Part shown: positions 8,214-16,660 of the stretch, one piece after another
Numbering within the stretch: the stretch's first letter is position 1
Layout of the letters: each line of letters opens with the position of its first letter
From: Pseudomonadota bacterium
Lineage (GTDB): Bacteria > Pseudomonadota > Alphaproteobacteria > Rhizobiales > Beijerinckiaceae
Length of the DNA stretch: 64,000 nucleotides
Reading direction: 5' to 3'
Assembly (NCBI GenBank): GCA_021813805.1
Contig: JAKAJL010000005.1
Coordinates: 1-64,000 of the forward strand
Notes under the pieces: model-generated
Seen by the model: only the letters and a program-made list of their open reading frames with translations
The model's database searches: none
What the model was told of the DNA's origin: nothing
Position numbers and translations under genes: made by a program

Positions 8214-9809
8214 AGCGGCGACGAGCAGCGCCAGAACAATCAGCAGCAAAGACGCCGCCGCCGCCGGCCATTGGCGCAGGCGCGCGTCGGCCGTTTCGAA
8301 GACAGGCCCAAGCGCGATCGTCCGGGCGAAGGCGCATTCGTAAAGCACAATGGCGTCGCCCGCTGGAACGACCGGCGCGGAGCGTCCCATTCGGCGCCAG
8401 CCAAACACCGCCACGACGCCGACCGCGACCGGCCAGAACCCCTCCCATATTTTCCCGAGGCTCAGGGCGTCGCCTGGCGCGTCCGCGAAGAACCACGGCA
8501 GCAGCAGTGCGCCGAGGACGAGCGCAGGCCAGAAACGGATGAGGACGGCAGGCGTTTCGCGCCTCGCCTCCTGCGCCGCGTCGGCGGGGAGCGCCGTGAG
8601 ACTCATGAGGAAATGGGTCATCAGCATGGCGCTGGCGATGGAGGAAAGCGTCGCCAGAAGGGCCGGCCAGCCCGTGGCGAATTGCGCTTTCGACGCGAGT
8701 TTGGCCAGAGCGCCGCCGGTGAAGGGCAGACCGGCGAGGCTCAGCGCCAGAGCGGCGGCGAGCGCCAGCGACAGGCCGGAAAGCCGCGCGCCGCTGGCGA
8801 CGAAGCCAAGGGTCAGGAACAAAGCCGCCTTCACCAGCAGATGATTGGCGCCGTAGAAGGCCATGGTCCCGGAGGCGCCGGCGTCGCCCGCCGCCAGCCC
8901 CAAACCAAGGGCCGCGGCGATGACGCCCATCTGGCTGATGCTGGAATAGGCGAGAATGGTCTTCGGTTTCTGCTGGGTCAGGCCGATTGCGGCGCCATAG
9001 AAGGCGGTGAAAAAGCCGAGCGCGGCCAGCGCGTTCCCCCAACTCTCCATGGCGACGTCGAGCGGCAGGAAACGGATCAGGCCGATCACGCCCGCCTTGA
9101 CGCCGGCGCCGCTGAGCACCGCGGCGGCGGGAATCGGCGCGGCCGCGTAATTCAGCGGCATCCAGCCGTTGAACGGGACGAGACCCAGTTTCATGCCAAA
9201 GCCCGCCACAATCAGGGCGATGATCGCATCGCGCCAGGGCGAGACCGGCAAGGCCGCCATCACGTCCGCGATCCGCACGCTTCCATGGGGCTCGCCCGCC
9301 GCCAGTAACGCAAAGGCCATCAGAAGCAGCGCCTCGCCAAAAAGCGCGAAAGCCATGTAGATCGCGCCGGCGCGGCGCTTTTCAGCATCTTCGGAAAAGG
9401 CGAACAGCCCATAGGCCGGGACGCTGACGAGAGCATAAAGCAGATAGAAGGAAACCAGATCGCCGGCGATGAACACGCCGAGCCCGCCGAACATGGTCAG
9501 AATCCATGAAATCCCGAAACGCGCATCCGGCGCCCCGTCGCGCCACAGCGCGGCGGTGACGGCCATCCACAGCAGCGCGGCGAAGGCCAGCAGCAGCGCG
9601 CCGGGCGGGTCGAGGGTCAGCGACAGGCCGAGGCCGCGAAAATCGACCGAAACCGGCGCGTGACTCAGGCCGAAAACGCCCGCCGCGAGGGCAGGCGCCG
9701 GGGCAAGAAATTGCCAGACGAGCGCCCGCGTCCGCCAACTCCCGACGAAACCGGCGGCGAGAAAAATCGCGGGCGCGGCGAGGGTCGCGACAAGCAGGGC
9801 TTCGATCAT
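8205..9809 (-). CDS. Second MrpD/NuoN-like antiporter subunit, TM5 glutamate missing
   Basis: A 534-residue proton-antiporter-family (NuoL/M/N, MrpD) membrane subunit with about 14 helices. The TM7 lysine motif is present (MKLGLVPFNGWMP), and so is the later AYSSISQMG segment. At the TM5 position, where the family has a key Glu (as in the preceding subunit's ALELLT), this protein reads YALVS, with Ala126 instead. The ATG at 9809 overlaps the stop of the preceding subunit (ATGA); the longer frame to 10079 lies inside that gene and is rejected. It ends the seven-gene operon and may replace the missing MrpA N-terminal module (inference). Confidence 0.85.
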   Translation of the reverse strand: MIEALLVATLAAPAIFLAAGFVGSWRTRALVWQFLAPAPALAAGVFGLSHAPVSVDFRGLGLSLTLDPPGALLLAFAALLWMAVTAALWRDGAPDARFGISWILTMFGGLGVFIAGDLVSFYLLYALVSVPAYGLFAFSEDAEKRRAGAIYMAFALFGEALLLMAFALLAAGEPHGSVRIADVMAALPVSPWRDAIIALIVAGFGMKLGLVPFNGWMPLNYAAAPIPAAAVLSGAGVKAGVIGLIRFLPLDVAMESWGNALAALGFFTAFYGAAIGLTQQKPKTILAYSSISQMGVIAAALGLGLAAGDAGASGTMAFYGANHLLVKAALFLTLGFVASGARLSGLSLALAAALALSLAGLPFTGGALAKLASKAQFATGWPALLATLSSIASAMLMTHFLMSLTALPADAAQEARRETPAVLIRFWPALVLGALLLPWFFADAPGDALSLGKIWEGFWPVAVGVVAVFGWRRMGRSAPVVPAGDAIVLYECAFARTIALGPVFETADARLRQWPAAAASLLLIVLALLVAASI

Positions 9810-11308
9810 GGCGCGCTCCGCGAGACGGACGGGCGGCCGATTTCGAGAAAATCGAAGAAGCCCCGGGGCGCGAAGGCCAGGGCCAACGCCAGCACGGCGA
9901 GACCGAGGGCCACCGCCTCGCGCGAGCGCTGGGGCCGCGCCTTGATCTCGACTTCGCCGTCCGCGAGAGCCGGCGCGAGAATGCGATAGACATAGCCCCC
10001 CGCCAGCAGTCCGCCGCCGAGGATCGGCAGCGACCAGAGCCATTGGCCGGAAGCCGCCGAGGCGCGCAGCATCAGCCATTTCGCCTCGAACCCGCCGCTC
10101 GGCGGCAGGCCCATCAGCGACAGCCCGCCGAGACCGAGGGTCAGAAAAGTCAAAGGCAAGGCGCGCGCCGCGCCCGTAAAACCGGCGATCCGGTCATGGC
10201 CGAGCGCTTCGGCAACCAGGCCGGCGGCAAGAAACATCGCCGCCTTGGCGAAGGCGTGGGCGAGCACCTGCATCAGGCCGCCACTCCAGCCAAGCGGGCT
10301 CCAGACATGGGCGCCGGCGGCCAGCGGGAAGACGAAAAAGAGATAGCCGATCTGCGCCACGGTTGAATAAGCGACCAGCAGTTTGAGCCGCGCCTGCCGT
10401 AGCGCGAGGACGCTTCCGAAAAGGACGGCGAGCGCGCCGAGCGCGCCGAGCACGACGCTCGGCGCCGCGGTCGGCAGCCCGGGCAGAACATAAAACCATA
10501 ACCGCAGGGCAAGGAAGAACGAGCCCTTGACGACCAGGCCCGACAGCACGGCGCTGGCCGCCGCTGGGGCGTTGGCGTGCGCCGGCGGCAACCACAGATG
10601 CAGCGGAAACAAAGCCGTCTTGGCGAGCAGTCCAGCGGTCATCAGCGCGGCCGCCGTCCAGACCATGGGCGCGGCTTCAACCCTTTGCGCCAGAAGCGAA
10701 ATGTCGAGCGCGCCATAGAGGCCGTAAAGCAGCGCGACCCCGAGCAGATAGGAGACCGAGCCGAACAGGGCGAACAGCAGATAGCGTAGCGCGGCGCGAA
10801 GCGTTTCCGGGCGGCCGTCGATGCACACCAGCGGCACGGCGGCGAACGTCAGGAGTTCGAGGGCGACGTAGAGATTGAACAGGTCGCCGCCGACGAAAAT
10901 GAGATTCAGCGCGGCCCAGATCGCCTGAATCATGATCCAGAAGGTCAGCGCGCCGCGGCTTTCCGGCGCGCCTTCCGGCATCACGAATTTGGCCCGGGCA
11001 TAGAACGCCGAGGCGGCGACGATGATCGCCGCTGCGACCATCATGACCGCCGAGACGCCGTCCGCGCGCAGCGCGATCCCGAGCGGCGGCGGCAGGCCGC
11101 CGATGGCGTAAGCGATCGGCGCGCCCGCCGCCGCGACCTTCATGGCGACGAGACATGCGAGACCAAAGCCGACCGGCGTCAGGCCGAGGGCGATTTTTCC
11201 CGCGGCGCGGCCGCCAAGTACGAACGAGAGCAGGACTCCCCCGGCAGGCAGCAGGACCGCCAGCACGAGCAGAAAGCCGCCCGGAGTCGTCGCCGGCGTC
11301 GCGGTCAT
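9806..11308 (-). CDS. mnhD: Na+/H+ antiporter subunit D (MrpD/MnhD-type)
   Basis: A 500-residue MrpD-type proton channel subunit. It has the essential TM5 glutamate (Glu151 in NLYVALELLTF) and the TM7 lysine motif LLAKTALFPLHLWLPPAH, followed by the conserved AYSTVAQIGY region. About 14 helices, usual length. It works in the hetero-oligomeric Mrp complex that exchanges cytoplasmic Na+ (or K+) for protons. Start and stop both overlap neighbours as ATGA, so it is translationally coupled to subunit C before it and the second D-like subunit after it. Confidence 0.9.
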   Translation of the reverse strand: MTATPATTPGGFLLVLAVLLPAGGVLLSFVLGGRAAGKIALGLTPVGFGLACLVAMKVAAAGAPIAYAIGGLPPPLGIALRADGVSAVMMVAAAIIVAASAFYARAKFVMPEGAPESRGALTFWIMIQAIWAALNLIFVGGDLFNLYVALELLTFAAVPLVCIDGRPETLRAALRYLLFALFGSVSYLLGVALLYGLYGALDISLLAQRVEAAPMVWTAAALMTAGLLAKTALFPLHLWLPPAHANAPAAASAVLSGLVVKGSFFLALRLWFYVLPGLPTAAPSVVLGALGALAVLFGSVLALRQARLKLLVAYSTVAQIGYLFFVFPLAAGAHVWSPLGWSGGLMQVLAHAFAKAAMFLAAGLVAEALGHDRIAGFTGAARALPLTFLTLGLGGLSLMGLPPSGGFEAKWLMLRASAASGQWLWSLPILGGGLLAGGYVYRILAPALADGEVEIKARPQRSREAVALGLAVLALALAFAPRGFFDFLEIGRPSVSRSAP

Positions 11309-11643
11309 TCCATCTCTCCGGCGTCGCGCCCTGCCGGGCCTTGCGGATCAAGCGAGACGCCGCCGCTTGCGACGGCGAGGCGCAGGATGAGAGCGACCGC
11401 GAGCGCGCTGGCGGCGAAGGCCACCACGATTCCGGTGATGACCATGGCCTGCGGGACGGGGTCGAAGGCATATCCCGCCGCCGCGCCGCGCCGCGCGACG
11501 ACGCCGAAAACCAGAAAAACCCCGCTGCCGACGAGATTGAAGGCGAGCAATTTGCGCAGCGGATGGGGATGCGCGATCAGTCCGTAAAGCCCCAGTCCGA
11601 CCAGAGCGGCGCCGACGAGCCCGGCGAGCAGCGACGCGTTCAT
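11305..11643 (-). CDS. mnhC: Na+/H+ antiporter subunit C (MrpC/NuoK-like)
   Basis: A 112-residue, three-helix protein of the NuoK/MrpC family. The segment FDPVPQAMVITGIVVAFAASAL matches the signature of MrpC (DPLPQALVLTAIVI). The C-terminal tail is hydrophilic. The ATG at 11643 overlaps the stop of the upstream B subunit. It is expected to contact subunit D in the membrane arm. Confidence 0.9.
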   Translation of the reverse strand: MNASLLAGLVGAALVGLGLYGLIAHPHPLRKLLAFNLVGSGVFLVFGVVARRGAAAGYAFDPVPQAMVITGIVVAFAASALAVALILRLAVASGGVSLDPQGPAGRDAGEME

Positions 11644-12593
11644 GGCTCCTGTCCCCCCTCGGGCGGCCCGGCGACCATCATCGGCAAAGCGACGGCGACC
11701 GACAGGACCATGAAGGTTTCGATGAACAGGATCAGCGCCTTCGCGAAAGCCGGCGGAAAAGCGAAAAAGCTCCCGGCCATTGCGATCCCTGCCAGGCCGA
11801 CGGCGAGAAACACCGCCGGCCCCGAAATCAGCGCCAACCGCAGGGCGCGGGAGCCGATGCGCGGCGCCTCGACCAGCCGCGCCATCATCGCGACCATCCA
11901 CATGGCCGCGAGCAAGGCGCCGCCCTGAAACGCGCCGCCGGGCGCGTCGGCGCCGACCCAGAAAATATGGACGCCGATCAGCGCGCCGATCGGCGCGAGG
12001 ATCTGGGCGAGGAGAACCATGGCGCCGTCCGGCCGCGCCTTGCGCAAGGGCGCGGGCGCGCCGCCCCAGGCCGCGTCCGCGCCGACCGACCAGATTCCAA
12101 GCACGGCGAGCGCCAGCACGATCTTTTCGAGCATGGTGTCGAAGGCGCGATAGGAGATCAGCACCGCCGTGATCGGATTGCCGAGCCCGGCCCCCGGCCC
12201 AGCGGCGGCGGCGGCGGCTTGCGGCGCAAGGCTCGGGGCTGGCGTGGGTAGAGACGCGACGACGAAAGCCAGCGCGCCCGCGACGAGCGCGGAAAGCGCG
12301 CCGGCGAGAATTTTCACGCGCAAACGGGGCGCAGCGCCGGATGTGGCGGCCTTGAGCGCGTCGAGCCTCTTGCCCGCGGTGACCAGCAGCACGCCGGTGA
12401 CGCCGCCGCCCACCGCCGCTTCGGTCAGGCCGATGTCCGGCGCATGAAGCCTGACCCACACCAGAGCGAGCAGCAGGCCATAGGCGACATAGCCCAGGAC
12501 CGAGGCGAAAAGGTCTCGCGCCGCCATGGTCCAGGTCGCGACCGCCACGACCAGCAGGGCGAGGCCGACGTCGAGAAGCGGAAGGACGCTCAT
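11640..12593 (-). CDS. mnhB: Fused MbhD/MbhE-MnhB antiporter subunit (MrpA C-terminal plus MrpB)
   Basis: A 317-residue protein made of three modules: an N-terminal DUF4040/MbhD-like part (about 1-85, with HAPDIGLTEAAVGGGV), an MbhE-like part (about 95-180, with a Pro/Ala-rich linker and NPITAVLISYRAFDTMLE), and a C-terminal MnhB domain (about 185-310, with GVHIFWVGADAPGGAFQGGAL). In classical Mrp systems the first two modules form the C-terminus of MrpA, with MrpB separate; here they are fused to B and the big NuoL-like part of MrpA is absent. The ATG at 12593 overlaps the mnhG stop (ATGA). Confidence 0.85.
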   Translation of the reverse strand: MSVLPLLDVGLALLVVAVATWTMAARDLFASVLGYVAYGLLLALVWVRLHAPDIGLTEAAVGGGVTGVLLVTAGKRLDALKAATSGAAPRLRVKILAGALSALVAGALAFVVASLPTPAPSLAPQAAAAAAGPGAGLGNPITAVLISYRAFDTMLEKIVLALAVLGIWSVGADAAWGGAPAPLRKARPDGAMVLLAQILAPIGALIGVHIFWVGADAPGGAFQGGALLAAMWMVAMMARLVEAPRIGSRALRLALISGPAVFLAVGLAGIAMAGSFFAFPPAFAKALILFIETFMVLSVAVALPMMVAGPPEGGQEP

Positions 12594-12877
12594 TCGCGCC
12601 CCCGGCGCAGGGCGCGGCCGATGAGCTGGGCGGTCGAGGCGCCAGAGAGCAGCACGAGCGCCCAGACGACCACCAGTTTGAACGCGGCGAGGGGATTTTC
12701 GGCGCGGGGAATGAGCCCCAGGACGATCAGCCCAAGACCGAGATTGTCCGCCTTGGACAAGGCGTGAAGACGGGTGAGCGAATCCGGGAAACGCAGCAGC
12801 CCCACGGTTCCCGCGATGAAGAAGAAAACCCCCGCGCCGATGGCGGCGAGGCTGACGAGATCGGCGAGAAAGCTCAC
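12590..12877 (-). CDS. mnhG: Na+/H+ antiporter subunit G
   Basis: A 95-residue MnhG/PhaG-family protein with three helices and the typical segment TVGLLRFPDSLTRLHALSKADNLG. It starts with GTG at 12877, overlapping the mnhF stop (GTGA), and its own stop overlaps the start of the fused B subunit. It is one of the small accessory subunits needed for Mrp assembly. Confidence 0.92.
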   Translation of the reverse strand: MSFLADLVSLAAIGAGVFFFIAGTVGLLRFPDSLTRLHALSKADNLGLGLIVLGLIPRAENPLAAFKLVVVWALVLLSGASTAQLIGRALRRGRE

Positions 12878-13146
12878 AGCTCCGCGCCCCCTTCGCCGGC
12901 GTCGAGATGATTGAGGAAGGCCATGGTGGCGAAGGCGGCGAGCAAGGCGAGGCCGAGCGCGACATCGTCCACGCCGGGAACCGCGGTCGCATAAGCGGTG
13001 AGCAGCAGGGCGGCGATGCCCCCCGTGCCCAGCAACTGCACCGCCATCAGCCTGTCGACGTCGGCGGGACCACGCAGGATTCGGGCGAGGCCGACGGCGA
13101 CGGCGGCGACGATCAGGCCGGCGGCGGCGAGCAGGATTTCATTCAT
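12874..13146 (-). CDS. mnhF: Na+/H+ antiporter subunit F
   Basis: A 90-residue MrpF/PhaF-family protein with three hydrophobic segments and the family hallmark RILRGPADVDRLMAVQLLG. The ATG at 13146 lies within the last codons of mnhE (8-base overlap); the stop overlaps mnhG. Part of the Mrp complex membrane arm. Confidence 0.92.
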   Translation of the reverse strand: MNEILLAAAGLIVAAVAVGLARILRGPADVDRLMAVQLLGTGGIAALLLTAYATAVPGVDDVALGLALLAAFATMAFLNHLDAGEGGAEL

Positions 13147-13627
13147 GACCGGCCGCCCTTTTGAAGAGACGCTCCTCGGTCGCGAAATTTTCCGCGATCG
13201 GCTGGGACAGGTCGAGGCCGTGAACCAGCGCCCGCCCCTCTTCCACGCCGGTCGGCAGCGTCCCCGGCATCAGGCTCTGCAACAGGCGGAAGACGTCGCG
13301 CGCCTCGCCCTCGGGGAGCGTGAGCGGGCAGGACACGAAACCCGGCCGCAGATCGGGACGCGGCGCCAGGGCCCGCCGCGCGACATCGAAGCCGGCGACG
13401 AGCGAGCCGCGCAGCAACCGGACGACGAGCCTGAACAGCGGCCCCGCCCGAACGCGGGCGTCTCCCGAAGGCGAAAGCTTCAGGCTGATCCACAAAGCGC
13501 CGCCGGCGGCGGCGGCGCCCACGGGAAGGTCCCGGACCGACCAGCCCGCGACCATCAGCCAGAACAGAAAAAAAAAGGCGAGGCGCGCCCATGAAAATCT
13601 CTTCCTGTGGGGCGCCCCCGAAGACAT
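13139..13627 (-). CDS. mnhE: Na+/H+ antiporter subunit E
   Basis: A 162-residue MnhE-family protein: two N-terminal helices (about 12-45) followed by a soluble domain with LVVRLLRGSLVAGFDVARRALAP and the CPLTLPEGEARDVFRLLQS region typical of MrpE. It is the first gene of the operon mnhE-F-G-B-C-D-D2, in which every junction overlaps. The ATG at 13627 was chosen over a TTG at 13684. The promoter should lie in the short gap before the beta-barrel gene or further upstream; no clear boxes are visible. Confidence 0.88.
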   Translation of the reverse strand: MSSGAPHRKRFSWARLAFFFLFWLMVAGWSVRDLPVGAAAAGGALWISLKLSPSGDARVRAGPLFRLVVRLLRGSLVAGFDVARRALAPRPDLRPGFVSCPLTLPEGEARDVFRLLQSLMPGTLPTGVEEGRALVHGLDLSQPIAENFATEERLFKRAAGHE

Positions 13628-13704
13628 CGACAGCCTCGCGTATTTCGCGCTGCGAAAGCTAGCATCGGCGCGCGCGGCTGGCAACGCTCAGGCCCGGCGC
13701 TTGT

Positions 13705-14724
13705 TCAGAACCGCCAGCCCATCTTGAGCGCGGCGACGGTCTGCCATTGCTCGTATCCGCCGCCGGGCCCGTTCGACCAGACCTTGAGATAAGAGCCTTG
13801 CAGGTCGAGGGCGGGATGGCCGAGCAGAGCGGCGTTGCGCTCGCCGCCGAGGGCGGCTGCGGGAACAATATATTCCAGGGTGACGATCGGCTGGATTTCG
13901 TTGTTGCTGGCCAGGCCGAAGCCGTTCTGGTCGAACCAGCGACTGAGGTATTCCACCGCGAGGCTCGCGCTCCAACTCTCGCCGCTGGCGTAGCTCAGCG
14001 AGGGAATGACGAAAGCCGCATTCGACGAGACCCCCGGCTCGCGCAGGCGGCGCTGGAGAAAAACCGTCAGGCCCAGGGACCACACGGTCTGGCTCGACGT
14101 GTCCGCGGCCGCGGCGACCTGCTGGAAATTCGCGTCGAAATTGAGTCTCTTGTTGAAGCCGACGTTGAAATCCTGGCGCGCGGAGATCTGGTTGTCGAAG
14201 GTCGGTATGAAATCCCAGCGCGGCGCGATGACGAGATAGGGCGAAAAGGCCTGATCGTCGCCGGGGTCGACGAATTGCAGGCGCCCGGAGCCGCCGGTCT
14301 TGTCGAGATCGACATTCGAGGCCTGAAAATAGCGATCGGTTTCGGCGAAGCCGGTCACTGTGGCGCGCAAGGGCAGATCGCCGAGCGGCGACGCCCAGGA
14401 CAGGGAGCCGAGGGGCCGCCATTGGCCCGACGCGGTTCCGCCCTGGCTCAACTCGTCGGCATTGGTGTTCCAGCCGAGCGGCAACAGCGCATTGGCGCGG
14501 AACTGCGGCGAAGGGGCCTGAGCCTCGAGGTCCGGGGCGGTGGCGTAGAGGTTGGAAAGAGGCGCGGGCGTGGCGGAATTTGGCGTCGCGAACAAAGCGT
14601 CGTCCATCGCGTCCTGCGCGTCGCTCGACGCATCGAGACGCCCCCGCCCGACGGCCTGGGCCGAGGCCGCGCCGAGCGAAGCGAAAAACACGAGAGCGGC
14701 GACGGCCAGAGCCGGTGTTTTCAT
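13705..14724 (-). CDS. Predicted outer-membrane beta-barrel protein, function unknown
   Basis: A 339-residue protein with a Sec signal peptide (hydrophobic core about residues 5-18, likely cut after ASAQA near 24). The rest has alternating short amphipathic strands rich in Trp, Tyr, Phe, Asn and Gln, and the chain ends in Phe (KMGWRF), the usual C-terminal signature of proteins inserted by BamA. A low-complexity Ala/Asp stretch follows the signal peptide. I recognise no specific family. It may share the upstream region with the HdeD-like gene on the same strand. Confidence 0.75.
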   Translation of the reverse strand: MKTPALAVAALVFFASLGAASAQAVGRGRLDASSDAQDAMDDALFATPNSATPAPLSNLYATAPDLEAQAPSPQFRANALLPLGWNTNADELSQGGTASGQWRPLGSLSWASPLGDLPLRATVTGFAETDRYFQASNVDLDKTGGSGRLQFVDPGDDQAFSPYLVIAPRWDFIPTFDNQISARQDFNVGFNKRLNFDANFQQVAAAADTSSQTVWSLGLTVFLQRRLREPGVSSNAAFVIPSLSYASGESWSASLAVEYLSRWFDQNGFGLASNNEIQPIVTLEYIVPAAALGGERNAALLGHPALDLQGSYLKVWSNGPGGGYEQWQTVAALKMGWRF

Positions 14725-14817
14725 CGCGATCCCGCTTCAGAGGAACGCCGCGCGGCCGTTGCGCGGGACAGGACTTCATGGCGCCGCCCGCCGAGGCGGA
14801 GCGCGATCGGGATTCGA

Positions 14818-15390
14818 TCAGCTTTGCGCGCTCTTGAGACCAAATCCGACGCCGATCCAGCTCACGCCGGCGAAGATAAGGTCCACGCCCAGGAAAATGC
14901 CGAGCGTATAGACCGCCGAGACGGGCCAATGGGCCAGGATGATCAGCCCGAGGACAAAGGTGATCAGGCCGGAGAAGGCCACCCAGATCCAGGGCGAGCC
15001 GTGCTTCATGCTGAAAGCGAGGAAAATGCGCATGATCCCGGAGGCGACCAGCACGGCGCCGAGAATCAGGGTGAGCCAGACCGCGGTGAGCAAGGGATTG
15101 TCCCAGGCGAGAAAGCCGGCGACGATATAGAGGATACCGAGCAGCAGCCAGAAGATGAAACGGCCCCAGCTCTTGACTTGGAAGGCGTTGATCACTTCGA
15201 ACACGCCGGCGACGACCATCATGACGCCGACCACGAGAACGCTCGCCACCGTCGCGGTGACGATGCTGCCGAGCGCGATGAAACCCGAGACGAGATAGAC
15301 GGCGCCGAGCGCGACGATCCATCCCCATTTCGCGCGCAAGGGCCCAAGCGCGTCGGCGATGTCCGTCTTCGGTGAAAACATGCTGGTCAT
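14818..15390 (-). CDS. HdeD family (DUF308) membrane protein
   Basis: A 190-residue protein with six hydrophobic helices in three pairs and HdeD/DUF308 features: WGWIVALGAVYLVSGFIAL in the first pair and a VVGVMMVVAGVFEVINAF repeat. E. coli HdeD is linked to acid resistance; most bacterial relatives have no proven role. The ATG at 15390 is preceded by GGGGGGAAG with good spacing, so a TTG at 15405 is less likely. A sigma-70-like promoter is visible upstream at 15505-15534. Confidence 0.88.
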   Translation of the reverse strand: MTSMFSPKTDIADALGPLRAKWGWIVALGAVYLVSGFIALGSIVTATVASVLVVGVMMVVAGVFEVINAFQVKSWGRFIFWLLLGILYIVAGFLAWDNPLLTAVWLTLILGAVLVASGIMRIFLAFSMKHGSPWIWVAFSGLITFVLGLIILAHWPVSAVYTLGIFLGVDLIFAGVSWIGVGFGLKSAQS

Positions 15391-15504
15391 GGCGCTTCCC
15401 CCCAATGATGATCAGGTCCTTCGAAATGGCGCGACGGCCGTCGTATTTCACGCGACTCCGATCGGATACCCTCCATCCAACCAGCCCGACTTCGTAACGA
15501 TGCA

Positions 15505-15534
15505 AATGTAATCGGAGCCCCGCGAAAAAAGCAA
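15505..15534 (-). promoter_or_regulatory. Candidate sigma-70 promoter for the HdeD-like gene
   Basis: On the minus strand TTGCTT (15534-15529) and TACATT (15510-15505) are separated by 18 bases. The spot lies about 115 bases before the HdeD-like start codon. Both hexamers match four or more consensus positions in a GC-rich background, but no experimental support exists. Confidence 0.4.
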
Positions 15535-15649
15535 GGCGACTTGTCTGAAGTTGTCTCGTCCTGGAGCTTTCGGCTCGAGCATGGCGCCAATGAGCATGCG
15601 GAAGTTACATGACCATCCGCGACCGGCCATCCGCGTCTTCGGCGTGTCG

Positions 15650-16528
15650 TCATTCGGCGCGCGACATCCAGGCGAGAAAATCGCGGGCTGTCCGAAAAGG
15701 CGCCTCCATCATCGGCACATGGCCAATGCCGGGCATGAGGATGGACTTGCTGGCGGGAAACAGTTTTTGAAAGGTTGCGGCGGCTTTCGGGTTGAGCACC
15801 TTGTCTTCCGCCCCCCATACGATGAGAGTCGGGATCGGGAGCGAGGCGAACTGTGTTTCCAGAAGAGGCGATTGCTCCAGCAATTCCTTGAGGATGCGCG
15901 CGTGCAGCGCCTGGTCGGCGGCGCCCCGACGGCCGAAGGTCTTGATCGCGAAGCCTGGGATATAAGGCGGCCGGGCCATGACGGCCTCGATGAGGGCGCG
16001 GGCGTCGCCCGGGCTTCGCATCACTAGCGGCATCTCGCCGGTTTCCCGATACCGGATCATGATCGGGCTTTCCTGCGCATCCGCGACGCCCGCTGGCGCA
16101 AACAGCCAGAGCGCGGCGACCTCCCCGGGATAGGTCGCGGCATATTGGGCGGCGATGAAGCCGCCCATGGAATTGCCGCCAAGGATCATGCGCCCGATTT
16201 TCAACGCGCGGCAGAAAGCGTGCACGCGCGCAACTTGATCCGACATCCGGTAATGAGCGGAGGCGTCGCGCGCGGCGTCGCCAAAACCGGGAAGATCGGG
16301 AATGACGACGCGGTAGCGCTTCGTCAACCGGCCCGCCATGCGGGTGAAATTGTCCTTGTCGCCTCCGAAGCCGTGGAGCAGAACCAGAGCCTCGCCGCGG
16401 CCGCCGTCCAGATAAGGCATGGCGAAGCCATCGATCTGCTGCTGCTTCAACTTCAGTCCCGCGAATTTCCTTTCGAGGCCGAAAGCGAAGGCTGTGGCCG
16501 CCTCCGCCGTTGGAAAAAAACCCGCCAT
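15650..16528 (-). CDS. Alpha/beta hydrolase
   Basis: A 292-residue alpha/beta-hydrolase-fold enzyme. The oxyanion-hole region LLHGFGGDKDNF is at about 50-61, the nucleophile elbow GGNSMGG has Ser120, an acid residue lies in VWGAEDKVLNP near 240, and the catalytic His is in GIGHVPMMEAP near 270; the triad is therefore complete. The N-terminus is mildly hydrophobic but not a clear signal peptide. It is divergent from the flavoprotein monooxygenase; a Baeyer-Villiger enzyme next to an esterase or lactonase is a common pairing in ketone breakdown, which is only suggestive here. Confidence 0.9.
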   Translation of the reverse strand: MAGFFPTAEAATAFAFGLERKFAGLKLKQQQIDGFAMPYLDGGRGEALVLLHGFGGDKDNFTRMAGRLTKRYRVVIPDLPGFGDAARDASAHYRMSDQVARVHAFCRALKIGRMILGGNSMGGFIAAQYAATYPGEVAALWLFAPAGVADAQESPIMIRYRETGEMPLVMRSPGDARALIEAVMARPPYIPGFAIKTFGRRGAADQALHARILKELLEQSPLLETQFASLPIPTLIVWGAEDKVLNPKAAATFQKLFPASKSILMPGIGHVPMMEAPFRTARDFLAWMSRAE

Positions 16529-16660
16529 GGCGTCCCCCGCGCGCTGGAGGCCTATCGTAGCGCGGCGAAGGATGGGCTACTATCGCCAATGATGATCGGA
16601 GCTCCATCGACGGCATCGATTTGAAGGGTTGAACAGGCCCGGTCTTCCACGGAGGGCGCC

